DNA of 64,000 nucleotides from Sialis fuliginosa (GCA_961205875.1 OY540809.1:27292267-27356266); one strand, 5' to 3'; positions 1 through 11,692 are shown, counted from the first letter of the stretch. Notes: generated by a model not told the origin, from the sequence alone. Made by a program: numbers and translations.

Positions 1-3
1 TTC

Positions 4-321
4 ATAGAACCAGAAATACTAAAAAAATAATAGCCAAGAACCTGTTCTGTATAATTATTTATCTATTGGTGAAAACCGCATTGAAATCGGTTCTGTAGTT
101 TTAGAGATAAGCGGTAAAAGATACAAAAATAAGCTTCTTTTTATGTAGGCAGAGTCAATTAATTGTATAAACAATCAATTTTTATAAAAATTGTGTAGTG
201 TGTAATTTACATTAAATAACTCAAAAACTACTGTACCGATTTTAATGCGGTTTTCACCAATAGGTAAATAATTATTCAGAGCAGGTTCTTGGCTATTATT
301 TTTTTATATTTCTGGTTCTAT
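4..321. repeat. Foldback element (inverted repeat, ~105-bp arms)
   Basis: The left arm (about 4-112) is repeated in reverse complement at about 217-321 around a spacer of about 100 bp. Shared blocks include GAAAACCGCAT and AATAATAGCCAAGAACCTG. The right arm also resembles the start of the Helitron-like element at 52.7 kb (CCGATTTTAATGC followed by a GTTCTTGGCTATTA-like block), so the arms probably derive from that repeat class. It has no coding content. The element may extend beyond the window start. Confidence 0.8.
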
Positions 322-1832
322 AAAACAATTGAATTGGATTAAAATAAAATAAACTCAATAATAAGATTTTAGTGTTACCATTTGCCAAAGAATTGACAAA
401 TTTTACTTTTTTATGGTAGGAATCGATTATATAAGTCTTTGAGAACACATACAAACAGTCGTACAAAAATTAAGGTTTTACAAAAACTTTTATTGTTAAT
501 CAAAGACAAGCATGATTCCATTATTAACAATTTAATAAAACAAAAACAGTTGAAGATATCAGGTCCTAATTTTCAGTGAATGTTCTGTACTACAGAATAT
601 TTATTATTTATATATTATTATTTATTGTTAGTTATTACAGCTTAAAAAAAATGTACTTTCAACCATTTTATTCAGCGTAGCGGATAAACAAATAAATTAT
701 TTAATTTTTTTCAAAATGTATGTTGTAGGGAATTTTGTAGCGATTAACTTTTATTTGAAACTTTTTTTTGTATAATACTTATTTAGACCGCTATTTAGCA
801 AAAATCAGAAAATCTGAAGAATTTTGCAATTGAACCATGGTTAACTCCTGCCGCGGACAACCAAAATCGGAGCAAAATTAGGGTATTATTCTACACCACT
901 TTTGTAACATATCCTGTAAATATTAAAACTGTACGCAAAAATTCCTATTTGAGGTACTTTTTAGCCTAGCCAGCCTGGACTATTTGGTGACTACTAACGA
1001 CAAATACTAAAGTCAAACAATATCATTTCAAATTTTGGAACAATAGAGAGGGGCATCATATATATATATTTTTTTCATATCTAGGCATGTGGAGTGTCAA
1101 AATGTAGATCGCAATTAGTAGAATATGACCCTATTTTTTTTCCAATTCAAAAATACACCTGTGGCTCCAAACAGTCCACGTAGTACGTACTTCAGAACCC
1201 TTATGGCATACACCCGTGTATGTCGTGACAGAATTATTTATTTTCTATTCATGGCAATAATCAGTAAATCATAGAAATTTGATTTTGCCAATTTGCGAGT
1301 TAAAAATTATGTTTCTCAACGTAATTAATTCCTGCAAGTAATATTGTATTTCCTCTAAAAGAGATAAATAAAAACAATGTAGCAATCATAAAAGCAATTC
1401 CCTGCAAGGAAAACATATTAAAATAAAATTTAAATACGTACACTTGTTTTTTATGTAAGCAACATAGAATATATTCATTACCCTGTGTCCCGTAACTGAA
1501 CATAAAAAATGGTATTTACATAACAAAAAAATGTCCTATATACAAAATATCTCCTTAAAATGTAATCTGTTATGTATATATTTTAACATAATAAATTTAT
1601 AACCGTATTATGCGTGTGCTTATCCGTGTACAGCTTGTAATATTTCGGGCTATGCTCGCTGTTCCGCCGTTCTGTATTTATTTAGGGAATTCTAATATCT
1701 TTGAAATTCTATTTGGTTATATTAACGTAATGTTTGTTTTCAGTAATTAAATTTTGTATAAATTTATGTAGATGTAACATTTATAGACAGAGCCGTGGTG
1801 GATAAAAATAGATTCTGTATTTGTCTGTTTTA
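322..1832. other. AT-rich DNA, nothing recognised
   Basis: No coding remnant, terminal inverted repeat or tandem array was found here. A short frame at 1300-1503 on the minus strand has no recognisable domain and AT-rich composition like its surroundings. Confidence 0.5.
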
Positions 1833-1979
1833 TTAACCTTTAACTACTCGCGTTCAAACATTTTGTTCACTACGGTGATGCACCATAATTTTTTTTCAAA
1901 TCTGTTAAATGATAAACATCAGTGTTACCAGGCATACGTTGATTCTTGGATAGATTAGAAACACTTCGAAAAGTCTTAA

Positions 1980-2444
1980 CCCATTACTTCCCAGTGTCCT
2001 ATTTATAGGACATCATATTTAAATTTTTTTTCCTCTGACACAATAAATTTTATGGACACCTCTAGAGTTCATTCAATGACAAATTACAACCCTTTTAGAG
2101 TAATCGTGTTCTATGCCAGCTAGCCGACTTTCATAGTTAATTTTTTTCCACTTAGTAAAGTATTTTTAAATAGACGAAACTATATATAATATTACTTATG
2201 AGAGTGTAAATGAAGCAAAATAATATCAATACATTTCAAAAATAAATCCAGGTACAGACTATCGTCGTTAAAATGTGCTATTCTATAAATATGACACTGG
2301 AAACTCATAGGAATAATCTAGTACTGTGACTGATTATTATTATTAATTATCTTGTATTGAATTTATCTTGTTGGTAATATTTTCAACAAGAATTGAGAAC
2401 ATGACCAAAAAATTCGAAGAAATAAAAAGTCGGGAAGTAATAGG
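1980..2444. mobile_element. TTAA-flanked piggyBac-like MITE, 465 bp
   Basis: TTAA at 1976-1979 and at 2445-2448 bracket inverted ends CCCATTACTTCCC and, on the other strand, CCTATTACTTCCC. The TTAA duplication and ends starting with CC are the piggyBac signature. Just inside the left end is a small hairpin, GTCCTAT-TT-ATAGGAC (1996-2011). It is non-coding, so it would depend on a transposase encoded elsewhere. Confidence 0.75.
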
Positions 2445-2465
2445 TTAAAATATTAATGTTTAAAG

Positions 2466-3414
2466 CAGTGCTGGTCAACCCGCGGCCCGCGACGCTATTA
2501 TTTGCGGCCAAATATGAACAAATTATGTTTTTATAATGTAGGTATGTTTTAATTATCAGTTGTTACAGAATGACTGAGGTTGGTTTTAATTTCACGTTGT
2601 TTTGTTTAAAATATTGTTCTATTTATGTGACTTAAAACTAATCATTTTAATTGATAATTTTGTTTTATAATATAATACAAAAGTATTTTTGTGAATAAAT
2701 AAAACCATTATTTATTAGTATTTTAAATACTTGAAATCATACTGATATTTTTTGTTGTTGGTTAAATATTTTTTTTAAGTTTACTATGATTGAACACTTG
2801 CTTGTTTTTCCCCCTCGAATCGAATCAGAGAAATTACAATCCTTTATCTGTGACGCGCGAAATATTGATATTTTTTTCGCTATTTATTTATTATACAAAA
2901 TCGTAAATATCTCGCATTCTATGCGAAGTAGTGGATAATTTTATCCCTAAAACTCCTGCAGTTATGTGGGATTTTTCTCAATGAATAAGATCAATTACAA
3001 CCCTTTATGGGTGACAGGGAGCGAAATATCGGCTATATGTATAAAATCTTATGAAAATTAGCTTTACATTTTTTATGCAAATACATTTAATAGTTTAAGG
3101 GTGGGGGTTAAAAGTCATTATATTATAAAATTGATTCTATAAGCTATCTATTGGCTTTTTATTTACTGCTCTATGATTATTAGTTCTGGAGATAAAGGCT
3201 TTCAAAATGTGACATATTTTCGATAAATTCGTGTTTCCGAGGTTATTCCTTAATATTGGCGAATAAATTTTACTTCGAAAAAAAATTGATTAAAAAAAAA
3301 ATTCAGAACCAGAAAATCAAAATTTGTTTACAAAATTTATTATTTATGTGCCGCCCTCGGAAAATTTTAGGACGTCAATGCGGCCCGCGGTGCAATTTGT
3401 GTCAGCCAGGTCTG
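2466..3414. mobile_element. hAT non-autonomous element, 949 bp
   Basis: The left end is CAGTGCTGGTCAACCCGCGG; the right end, on the minus strand, begins CAGACCTGGCTGACAC and contains the same CGGGCCGC block. The flanks GTTTAAAG (2458-2465) and GTTTAATG (3415-3422) match at 7 of 8 bases, which is the 8-bp target-site duplication of hAT elements. The interior has two diverged copies of a block around CAATCCTTTATCTGTGAC and CAACCCTTTATGGGTGAC (about 2838 and 2998). No transposase frame is visible. Confidence 0.8.
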
Positions 3415-3422
3415 GTTTAATG

Positions 3423-4463
3423 TATAGTTTTACTAGTTAAAATAATTTTGATGAATCATTAATTACTCACATAACATTAAGTATATCTTATAAAATATTA
3501 AAAATATCGTTATAATGAATTATTAATTTAATTTAAACTTTTATTATTTTCTAGAATAAATAAATGTATATTATTATTTTTATTAAAATGCATTAATTAG
3601 CAAGTTACGGTAGTTTTCAGACAGAAAGCTCTCATACTCGAACGATTTAAATTCATTTTTTAAATATTTTTGTAATAAAATAAGAATTTTCCAATCACAA
3701 TTATGTCCTTGTAATAATCAATCATATGGAGATACGAACCATATCATGTAAATAAACAAAACTAAATAATATATAATAAATTAATATATAATAAATAAAT
3801 GAATTGATTTAAAAATACCACTGCCCACGAACATTGCTAATTACTGAAAACATAAAAATTTATGATGCCAGAATTTAAATAAAATTGTTATCGAACAAAA
3901 TATATAACAATCACAAAACGTACTCCTTACACTTTGTACTGTATGTCAAATCCTGCCCTGACAAGCACAGAGGCAACATCCATTCCGTATTTATATCCCC
4001 GTTTATAATAAAACGGGGACATAACCCCGTTTTATATGTTGTTTTATATTATGTTGTATGTTCAAGTGTTTCTCACACATCAGGAAGAAGAAACAACAAT
4101 TAAATAATATTAAATGGCTGATTTTGCAAAGAAGAATGCGAATAAATTTAAGTAAAAAAAAAAAAACACTTATGTATTGATAATAAAATGTGAAAATCTA
4201 TTTTAAATACACTATTTTGATTTTGCCGACTTAAAAATAATTTCAATATTAACATCGACATACAATTATGTAGTACCTCATGAAACTATATTTATCGAAA
4301 TAATTTGAAATAGTAAAACGTAAAACTAAAATTTTTGAAACGAACATTTTAAAACCAGAAGTTTATATAGTGTCAAAGTTTCGCCAAGTAAGATTTTTTT
4401 ACGTACATATATGTATAATGTATACTATATAAGTTTTCTTATCAGCAGTAATAAAAACACTGA
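3423..4463. other. AT-rich filler inside the piggyBac-like shell
   Basis: No coding remnant is recognised. The only notable structure is the GC-armed hairpin at 4008-4035. This may be original shell sequence or decayed repeats. Confidence 0.4.
4008..4035. repeat. Perfect 11-bp-arm hairpin
   Basis: ATAAAACGGGG (4008-4018) and CCCCGTTTTAT (4025-4035) are exact reverse complements around a 6-base loop. A further partial copy (CCCCGTTTATAAT) lies just upstream, so alternative pairings exist. No function is claimed. Confidence 0.7.
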
Positions 4464-4471
4464 GTTTAGAG

Positions 4472-5169
4472 CAGTGTTTCCCAACCTTTTTATACCCTGG
4501 AGCACATTATAAAATACCGGTATGACAGCGGGTACTATCTATATTTTAAATTTATAGCTTTATAAAGTTTGTTTTATTTTCATATTTTTTTCACATTTTG
4601 TACACATAATTTTCAATAGAATCAAGAAATGTATGATTTTGTCATTTTTTTTAAGATTCAAATACTAAAACTGCAGGTGGCGCTATCTGTTGACGCGTCT
4701 GAATAATAAATAATGACAAATTATGACCTATTTGATTATTTTTTTTTATAAATAGATTTCTTATCAGATGGATTTCTTCCTCTTCTGACAGCTCCTTCGT
4801 GATATTATACAATCTAGTTTTTTTTAAGTTAATTGTAGGAGGTCAAGTCATCTTATTGTCTGTCAAGTGAAGACCTATTTGAATGATGCTTCTACACAAG
4901 GTTAGTAAATGCACAGGTAGCCTCAGCACCTTTTGACCAATCAGCTTGGGTACCCCGGATGACGTATTTTCGCGTCGAGTCACAAGGCTATATTTGTTAT
5001 GATTGGGCACAACTTTCCCCCTCTCCACATTTAGGCACCTCAGATGACGTATTTCTCTCTCTTGCGCCGAGCTACTGAGGCTACCTTGTACTTTACATAC
5101 ATTGGCTTCTACACACAAATTTGTCGAAGGGCGCCATGATGCTTGCAGGCATAGGGTTGAGAACCCCTG
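4472..5169. mobile_element. hAT non-autonomous element, 698 bp, carrying a nested MITE
   Basis: The left end CAGTGTTTCCCAACC and the right end GGTTGAGAACCCCTG (CAGGGGTTCTCAACC on the other strand) are typical hAT termini. The flanks GTTTAGAG (4464-4471) and ATCTAGAG (5170-5177) match at 6 of 8, consistent with an old 8-bp duplication. The MULE-like MITE 4897-5104 sits inside it. A 121-codon minus-strand frame at 4843-5208 runs across both elements and is not a gene. Confidence 0.75.
4897..5104 (-). mobile_element. MULE-like MITE copy 1, 208 bp
   Basis: The ends are inverted repeats of about 30 bp built around GGTAGCCTCAG, with outermost bases CAAGGTTAG and CAATGTATG. The flanks share GCTTCTACA exactly (4888-4896 and 5105-5113), a 9-bp duplication as in Mutator-like elements. 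The body also has inverted ATGACGTATTT blocks. A reverse-complement copy lies at 57758-57973. The MULE assignment rests on duplication length only. Confidence 0.7.
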
Positions 5170-5264
5170 ATCTAGAGGTAGCCAATATATCAGTGATGGG
5201 ATAATCATAAGAAACGTAGTAAAGGGTAATTTAAAATGTGATAGTAGCGCAAGTAGTTAAAGGG

Positions 5265-5615
5265 TAATATTCTATGAGTAATTTTAAAATAAAATGTATA
5301 AAATACCACAGGTTCGTACAATATATTATAAACAAATTATATAAAATGTATATAGACTTATATCTCTAACAACTCTAACTAATGGATACATTTAAATTGT
5401 ACATGAATATACACTTTATAAAAAATGAAATTATTTGATATAGGTATTATAATACAAAATAATTTTCAATATCCGCATATTTAAAAAAATATATGTTGTA
5501 AATGCACAGAATAGCGGAGTATATATTAAATTATAAAAATAATTTATTTCTGACCAGTAACACTCAATCGGGAACCGATAAGTGTTTTTAGGTATTACAA
5601 GAGTAATGTGAATTG
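5265..5615. other. AT-rich DNA, nothing recognised
   Basis: This lies between the shell element and repeat R1 copy a. No structure was found beyond low-complexity A/T runs. Confidence 0.4.
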
Positions 5616-6340
5616 TTTTCTTGCAATATCGAAGATACGAGAAGCTTTGTGATCGTTTTAGAATGAGACAAAATTTTTTTTTCCGATTTCAAAATTTTAA
5701 ATTGATCTTTCCGTTTCAGGTAAAGACAAACACTTTTCGTTCAGTTTCTCTGACCGTGCGTGTGTGTGTGTGTGTCTGTCCCCTGAGTAACTCATGAACC
5801 ACTTAACCGATAATAATGAAACTTGATTGGATGGTTGGGTCTGGCTTGAGGACGGTCCCATTTCAAAATCACCATCAAAATCGTATGTAAGGGGGAAGGG
5901 TGACATCCTAAAATATTTATTTTTTCAAGATATCTCATGTAAGAACGATACATGTTACGTAAAAATTTTATATGATTTTTTGTGTAGAGCATTCAATTTC
6001 CTTTAATATAGGTCAACAACGTTTGTTGTAAAATATTCCCTCACAAAGATTTATCTCAATTTGCCTTAAAAAATCGTGTTTTTTTTAAATTGATATTTAC
6101 TTTGACATATTAAATGTCATTTTGACGTTTGCATTTTAGATTTAGATTGAAATATACGAAAAAATAATTTTCGAACTAATACTTTTTAGTAAAATTGTAT
6201 AAAAATTAAAGGTTTTAACCGATGCCAAGCAATTTATCTGAACACTTTATCGATTTTTATTTAAATTGTTCAATAATTAACTACCTTTGGTGAATTTAGC
6301 ACGAGGAAGCACTGCATTTACTTGGCAGATGTTTTTTTTT
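5616..6340 (+). repeat. Interspersed repeat R1, copy a
   Basis: It shares ordered blocks with 45700-46490 and, in reverse, with 12909-13586, 17459-17945 and 63722-64000: CAATATCGAAGATACGAGAA, a GT/CA-rich tract, CTCATGAACCACT, AAAATATTCCCT, GACGTTTGC and finally ACTTGGCAGATG. The middle resembles the 3' tails of insect non-LTR elements, with a 'target sequence then dinucleotide tract' layout, but no reverse transcriptase is attached. The family is unclassified. Confidence 0.7.
5755..5778. repeat. (TG)n microsatellite within R1
   Basis: A run of TG dinucleotides sits at the position where the other R1 copies have GACA/CAGA repeats. Copy-to-copy replacement of this tract shows it is the family's unstable segment. 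Confidence 0.8.
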
Positions 6341-7018
6341 TAATTTGACGAATCTTGATATTCCAAATTAGTGTATTAATTAAAATCATGTCATAATTTT
6401 ATTTCATTTAAATTAGGATGCTCTATTCAAAAACATTTGAGAACCACTGATTTCTATGTTTAACTAATTTCAATAACACATTGTATTTCTAAATCCCCAT
6501 ATCTTGTTATTTTTATTTTAACAATTTTTTACAGTTCAATGTAAAAAATTTAGGATAGAATAAAATACACAGTTAATGGGTTTCATTGAAAAGCTGGTGG
6601 CGTAGATTTGTACAATACAAGTCTATAATTTAATAAACGGCAGCTGCAGATGTCATGCAATGATGATGTTCGGAAAACCAGTGATTATTTAGGTTAAATA
6701 CTGCTCTATAAAAACCGTGTAGGCAATTATTTAATTTTATAATAGTTATAAAGATGGGCGGAGTCATTGGGGTTATACATGTATGACAATAATATATATG
6801 ATTTTATCGTGTGAGTTATTTTGTTATTTAAATAAGGACTTAAATAAGCAATAAAATGAAATTTTGAAGAAAAAAAATTGTAAATTTTAACAATAATAAA
6901 TTATATATATTATATAGTACCTTCAATTTGTTAACCTCATATTTATAAATTAAATTAAAAAAATCACTCAATTAAAAATAATATTTTAAATCTAATTTTT
7001 TATAAATTTCTTCTTATA
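6341..7018. other. AT-rich DNA with an isolated hAT-like end
   Basis: TTTGAGAACCACTG at about 6438-6451 looks like a hAT right terminus (CAGTGGTTCTCAAA on the minus strand), but I found no partner end or duplication. The rest shows no coding signal. Confidence 0.3.
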
Positions 7019-7020
7019 TA

Positions 7021-8801
7021 CACTCATCCAAACAATTAAAGGAACAAGAATTTAAACATTTTTTTTGGGTGTTTTTTGAAGTGCTGTATCTTTGTGAAAA
7101 ATGGTCGTATCGAAATAAAACAAAAAGCATTTTAAAGCGTCAAGTTTCTAGTTTAGAGATTTTTTAGCATAATTTTTTTTGAGTTACGGTTATTGCGCAA
7201 TCAAAAGAAATAGTGGGACACAAAAATTTTCCAATTTTTTAAATTTTTTTTAAGGGTCCTCGGGCTTGGGAATTTTTTTTTCAGTTAAACCAATGCATTG
7301 GTCAGTTAACTTGTTTATTCAGCTTTAATTTGCTTTTTTTTGGTCTCTCTCAATTTTTTTTCGCCGAAATATTTGCCTTTAAATGAAAAATGTTTCTTTT
7401 GTCTTTGAACATCTATATATCAGCAACTAATGATTAAACAGTAAATTTAAGGACAGTTTTAAAAACTTGAATAAATTTCCTACAAGACCCTTTCATGACT
7501 TTATTAGAAAAACATTTTTTATACCCTCACCATTAGTGTGAAAAAGTACAAAAAAATGACCTTTTATGTTCTTTTAGTAAATCTATCGCTACTTTACAAA
7601 TATTGATGGGAAGACTAATGTTGCCAGGTAATTTTACCGCTTAATGTATCCCCAACAGTCCTGTAAATTTTGAAATTGATCCATCAAACCGTTTTTCCGA
7701 ACCGACTGATCAAATTTTGCTTGCGTATTTATTCGATTCCAACATGCGAGACAAAATTATTTTACAATTTCGTACGGTTCCCGCTGCGAAAGAATTAATT
7801 AATGCAATTAATTCAAGATGAGTAAAATTATGGTACGCAAAAGCCGAATTGAGTCAAAAATGAGTCAGTATTGTTTCTTGAAATGTTTTAAAAATTTTGA
7901 AAAAAAAATTCAAAATTAAAAAAAAAATGATTTTTTTAATTTTTTGGAATTTTTTTTCTCCATTTCAAATTTAACAAGTAACTAATGCAAAACTGTAAAT
8001 AAAATCAAAAATCGAAAATCGTTTTCTACATTTTGATGATGATTACACAATGTTATGTTCCAGTCTGTTACACAATACACATGTTCCTTTAATTGTTTTG
8101 TAAAACTTTGATCAATCGGTCCGGAAAAACGGTTCGATGGATCAATTTAAAAATTTACAGGGCTGTTGGAGATACATTAAGCTGTAAAATCACCTGGCAA
8201 CATTAATCTTCCCATTAATATTTGTAAAGTAGCGATAGATTTACTAAAAGAACATAAAAGGTCATTTTTTTGTACTTTTTCACACTAATGGTGAGGGTAA
8301 AAAAAATGTTTTTCTAATAAAGTCATGAAAGGGTCTTGTAGGAAATTTATTCAAGTTTTTAAAACTGCCCTTAAATTTACTGTTTAATCATTAGTTGCTG
8401 ATATATTGATGATCGAAGATAAAAGAATCATTTTTCATTTAAAGGCAGATATCTCGGCGAAAAAAAATTGAGAGAGACCAAAAAAAAGCAAATTAAAGCT
8501 GAATAAACAAGTTAACTGACCAATGCATTGGTTTAACTGAAAAAAAAATTCCCAAGCCCGAGGACCCTTAAAAAAAATTTAAAAAATTGGAAAATTTTTG
8601 TGTCCCACTAATTTCTTTTGATTGCGCGATAACCGTAACTCAAAAAAAATTATGCTAAAAAATCTAAAAACTAGAAACTTGACGCTTTAAAATGCTTTTT
8701 GTTTTATTTCGATACGACTTATTTTCACAAAGATACAGCACTTCAAAAAACACCCAAAAAAAAAGTTTAAATTCTTGTTCCTTTAATTGTTTGGATGAGT
8801 G
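7021..8801. mobile_element. Giant foldback element with TA duplication, ~1.78 kb
   Basis: TA at 7019-7020 and 8802-8803 flank ends CACTCATCCAAACAATTAAA and its reverse complement. Inverted arms run about 7021-7715 and 8108-8801, close to 695 bp each, around a spacer of about 390 bp. The terminal motif recurs at the inner edge of the right arm (GTTCCTTTAATTGTTTTG at about 8091). A TA target with a long terminal repeat suggests a Tc1/mariner-type non-autonomous element. The minus-strand frame 8664-8894 is arm sequence, not a gene. Confidence 0.85.
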
Positions 8802-8993
8802 TATTTCTAACAGCTCGTTAGTCCTGTACACAAGATAGGAAAGGAATGTGTTAATGGGTCGATCGTAGCAGGTTTTGACGAACAGGAAGGTCATGTCAAT
8901 AAGATTAGGATTAGGGTCTATTTTTTATTGTTTAAGATCATTTTATTTATAAATTTCATTTAATTTTTCCTGAACTAATACTGATTCATAATT

Positions 8994-9165
8994 CCATACT
9001 AATATTATAAATGCGAAAGTGTGTTTGTTTGTTTGTTACCTTTCACGATTAAACCACTGAAATGATCTTGAATGAATCCTGAGGAAGGACATAAACTACT
9101 TTATATCCCAAAAAATTATTGGATAAAAAAATGAAAGTGTGACATTTGTACGCGCGACCTGTTTT
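8994..9165 (+). mobile_element. Helitron-like (Lep1-type) 5' fragment
   Basis: It starts CCATACTAATATTATAAATG, then GCGAAAGTGTG, (TTTG)n, TTACCTTTCACG, AAACCACTGAA and GAGGAAGGACATA. These are the ordered blocks of the widespread insect Lep1/Helitron-like repeat, also seen at 38844. No CTAGT-type 3' end follows, so the copy is truncated. Confidence 0.65.
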
Positions 9166-9821
9166 ATCGACCATCATTATATCTTCTTATTCATGGGTAA
9201 CAGCTCCTACCTATCCTTATTTCCACGCGAACCACATACATACATCTTATTATGTATATACAAAATGACAAGTTGCGGGTATCTATGTAGTTAAAAAATA
9301 AAATAAATGTAGAGTACTTATAAGAACATCAATAAAATGTATTTAGAAAGTCAACTATACATTTTAAGCTGTGAACAATTTTATTAATTAAATAATATAC
9401 CTATTATTTGTATGTTATTTTATCCACTAGTAAATTCATAGTTAGGATACATAGAAATAAAAAGACATTACACACTGGCTCGTTTAAGTGACAACGCGAG
9501 CTTGTTAGAACGTGACAGGCTGTCGTAAGCACAGCAACGGACGAGCACTAAACACATATCTAACGAGTCATATAGCACCTGTCTCTGCGAGGGGTGGGTA
9601 AATTATCATCGTTTACTAAAAACGAAGGACTTTAAAATAAAACCTCTCTAGGCATACATTTTGGTCATTAAATAAATTAAATCACATTTTGAGTTGATAT
9701 CAGGGATTCTTTACAACATAATAGTCCAGTCATTAGAAGATTTGAGCTAGAAAAAAATGACGGACTACATTTTTTTCAAGAAATTGGTAGATTTTGTATA
9801 GAAAATAGCAATAACTTTTCC
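9166..9821. other. No recognised feature; moderately GC-richer at 9478-9600
   Basis: The segment around 9478-9600 has higher GC and several CG dinucleotides than its surroundings but no open frame or repeat partner in the window. The remainder is AT-rich. Confidence 0.4.
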
Positions 9822-9839
9822 CCCCCCTTCGAAGGGGGG
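9822..9839. repeat. Perfect 18-bp GC palindrome
   Basis: CCCCCCTTCGAAGGGGGG is its own reverse complement, with one further C on the left. It lies in a stretch (about 9756-9960) that I could not assign to any family. Confidence 0.85.
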
Positions 9840-10137
9840 TGCATAACTTTCTAGGGGCTTACAAAGCTGTCTAAAATCAGTTATTTGGGAATAACACTGG
9901 GGTTATGAGTTTTAGGAAAATATGTTTTATAAATCTTAAAGCTGATAAAATTTCGAACAAAATAGTGGTTTTAAAAATTATGTATCATAAATAGCTTTTG
10001 AAATAGAGCCCGTGAAAAAATCATTTAGCATAGTCGAGATTGAAAATCACGCCTAAAATGCAGAGTTCCGTTCAACCGCTGTGTTTAATATGTCTTTAAT
10101 TGAATTTCGAAATGAAATTTTAAATCATAATCACATA

Positions 10138-11095
10138 GGGTCAGATTTGCCAACCCTTAGCTACTAGTGTTTCTGTTGTTTCTTTCAAACAGTGCTATAA
10201 AATGACTTCAATCGTCAACGTAGGGTACCGCGCCTGCGAACACTAAAAATAGCGCTCCCCTGTTGTAATTAAAGAGCCTCTTTTTCGTTGTCATTACAAT
10301 TTTGCCACCCAAACTTACTTTTGCGCCATCTTTTAATTTTTGAAGACTTTTTATTCCTCCTGTCACCTTTTAATCCTGATAATGTTATTCAAACCCATTT
10401 TGCGCCCTTCAAAATTTGGCGCTCCTGGCGAGGGTCAGATTTGCCAACCCTTAGCTACTAGTGTTTCTGTTTTTTCTTTCAAACAGTGCTATAAAATGAC
10501 TTCAATCGTCAACGTAGGGTACCGCGCCTGCGAACACTAAAAATAGCGCTCCCCTGTTGTAATTAAAGAGCCTCTTTTTCGTTGTCATTACAATTTTGCC
10601 ACCCAAACTTACTTTTGCGCCATCTTTTAATTTTTGAAGACTTTTTATTCCTCCTGTCACCTTTTAATCCTGATAATGTTATTCAAACCCATTTTGCGCC
10701 CTTCAAAATTTGGCGCTCCTGGCGAGGGTCAGATTTGCCAACCCTTAGCTACTAGTGTTTCTGTTGTTTCTTTCAAACAGTGCTATAAAATGACTTCAAT
10801 CGTCAACGTAGGGTACCGCGCCTGCGAACACTAAAAATAGTGCTCCCCTGTTGTAATTAAAGAGCCTCTTTTTCGTTGTCATTACAATTTTGCCACCCAA
10901 ACTTACTTTTGCGCCATCTTTTAATTTTTGAAGACTTTTTATTCCTCCTGTCATCTTTTAATCCTGATAATGTTATTCAAATCCATTTTGCGCCCTTCTA
11001 AATTTGGCGCTCCCGGCGAGGGTCAGTTTTGCCAACCCTTAGCTACTAGTGTTTCTGTTGTTTCGTTCAAACAGTGCTATAAAATGACTTCAATC
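10138..11095 (+). repeat. 294-bp satellite, three full units plus 76-bp partial
   Basis: The motif GGGTCAG recurs at 10138, 10432, 10726 and 11020, an exact 294-base spacing. The units differ by only a few substitutions (for example TTGTTTC versus TTTTTTC after TGTTTC, and AGCGCTCCCC versus AGTGCTCCCC), so amplification or homogenisation is recent. Each unit contains GTAGGGTACCGCGCCTGCG and GCGCCATCTTTTAATT. The near-identical 66-codon frames at 10340 and 10634 are products of the repeat. The last unit breaks off after GACTTCAATC. Confidence 0.95.
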
Positions 11096-11184
11096 TGATA
11101 TTTTATGTATGCTCCGAGAATAACACCGACCAATATGCACCGATTTGGACGATTTTTTGTTTGTTTGAAAGAGTAGAGTAGAGG

Positions 11185-11692
11185 TAGTAGTCCAGTAAAG
11201 GAAGCATTTTGACAGGAAATTAAGAGGGCAAGCAATTTTATGATTGATTCTTATAGATTTTGAACCGGGGAATTCGAAAAAAATAACCCGGACTAGCAAA
11301 AAGTGGTGCAACACCCTTAAAAATGGGGTTTAAGGGTGAAAACCCCATTTCCAACAGTTTTTTCAATTTAACACAAAATCTAAAGCGATGATGGTATATT
11401 TTTATGGTTGATATATGTTCAGGACACTCAGACCAATCGATTGTGACCACATATACTAAATTTGGCCAAAAATTATCTCTTCCAGAGGGCTTAAAAGACT
11501 TAAAAATGCATCTTTGGAAATGGGGTTTTCACCCTTAAACCCCATTTTTAAGGGTGTTGCACCACTTTTCGCTTGTCCGGGTTATTTTTTTCGAATTCCC
11601 CGGTTTAAAATCTATAAGAATCAATCATAAAATTGCTTGCCCCCTAAATTTCCCTTTTTCTCACTTTTCACTGCTTCCTTGACTGGGCTATA
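11185..11692. repeat. Foldback element, ~170-bp arms
   Basis: The left arm (about 11185-11354) and right arm (about 11514-11692) are inverted copies, with shared blocks GGGGAATTCGAAAAAAATAA, GTGGTGCAACACCC and GGGTGAAAACCCC. The spacer is about 160 bp. It starts about 90 bp after the satellite breaks off. The arms also contain the local inverted pair GGGGTTTAAGGG / AACCCC. Two short minus-strand frames here are arm artefacts. Confidence 0.85.

Larger units (their letters stand above)
1837..5264. mobile_element. piggyBac-like shell element, ~3.4 kb, filled with nested insertions
   Basis: The left end is TTAA (1833-1836) followed by CCTTTAACTACTCGCG. The right end, read on the minus strand from about 5266, is TTACCCTTTAACTACTTGCG. 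The matching ends lie about 3.4 kb apart in inverted orientation, and a TTAA target with CCC/CCT-type termini fits the piggyBac superfamily. The right-hand TTAA has degraded to TAAT. The interior is occupied by the elements at 1980-2444, 2466-3414, 4472-5169 and 4897-5104. No transposase was seen. Assigning both ends to one element is an inference from the terminal match. Confidence 0.5.

Noticed and set aside
4843..5208. 121-codon minus-strand frame
   Set aside because: It spans the end of a hAT element, a nested MITE and outside flank; no motif, no gene context.
6438..6451. hAT end paired with other CAGTG sites nearby
   Set aside because: No candidate partner had both an inverted terminus and an 8-bp duplication.
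10340..10834. Two near-identical 66-codon frames as a duplicated gene
   Set aside because: They are the same phase of consecutive 294-bp satellite units.
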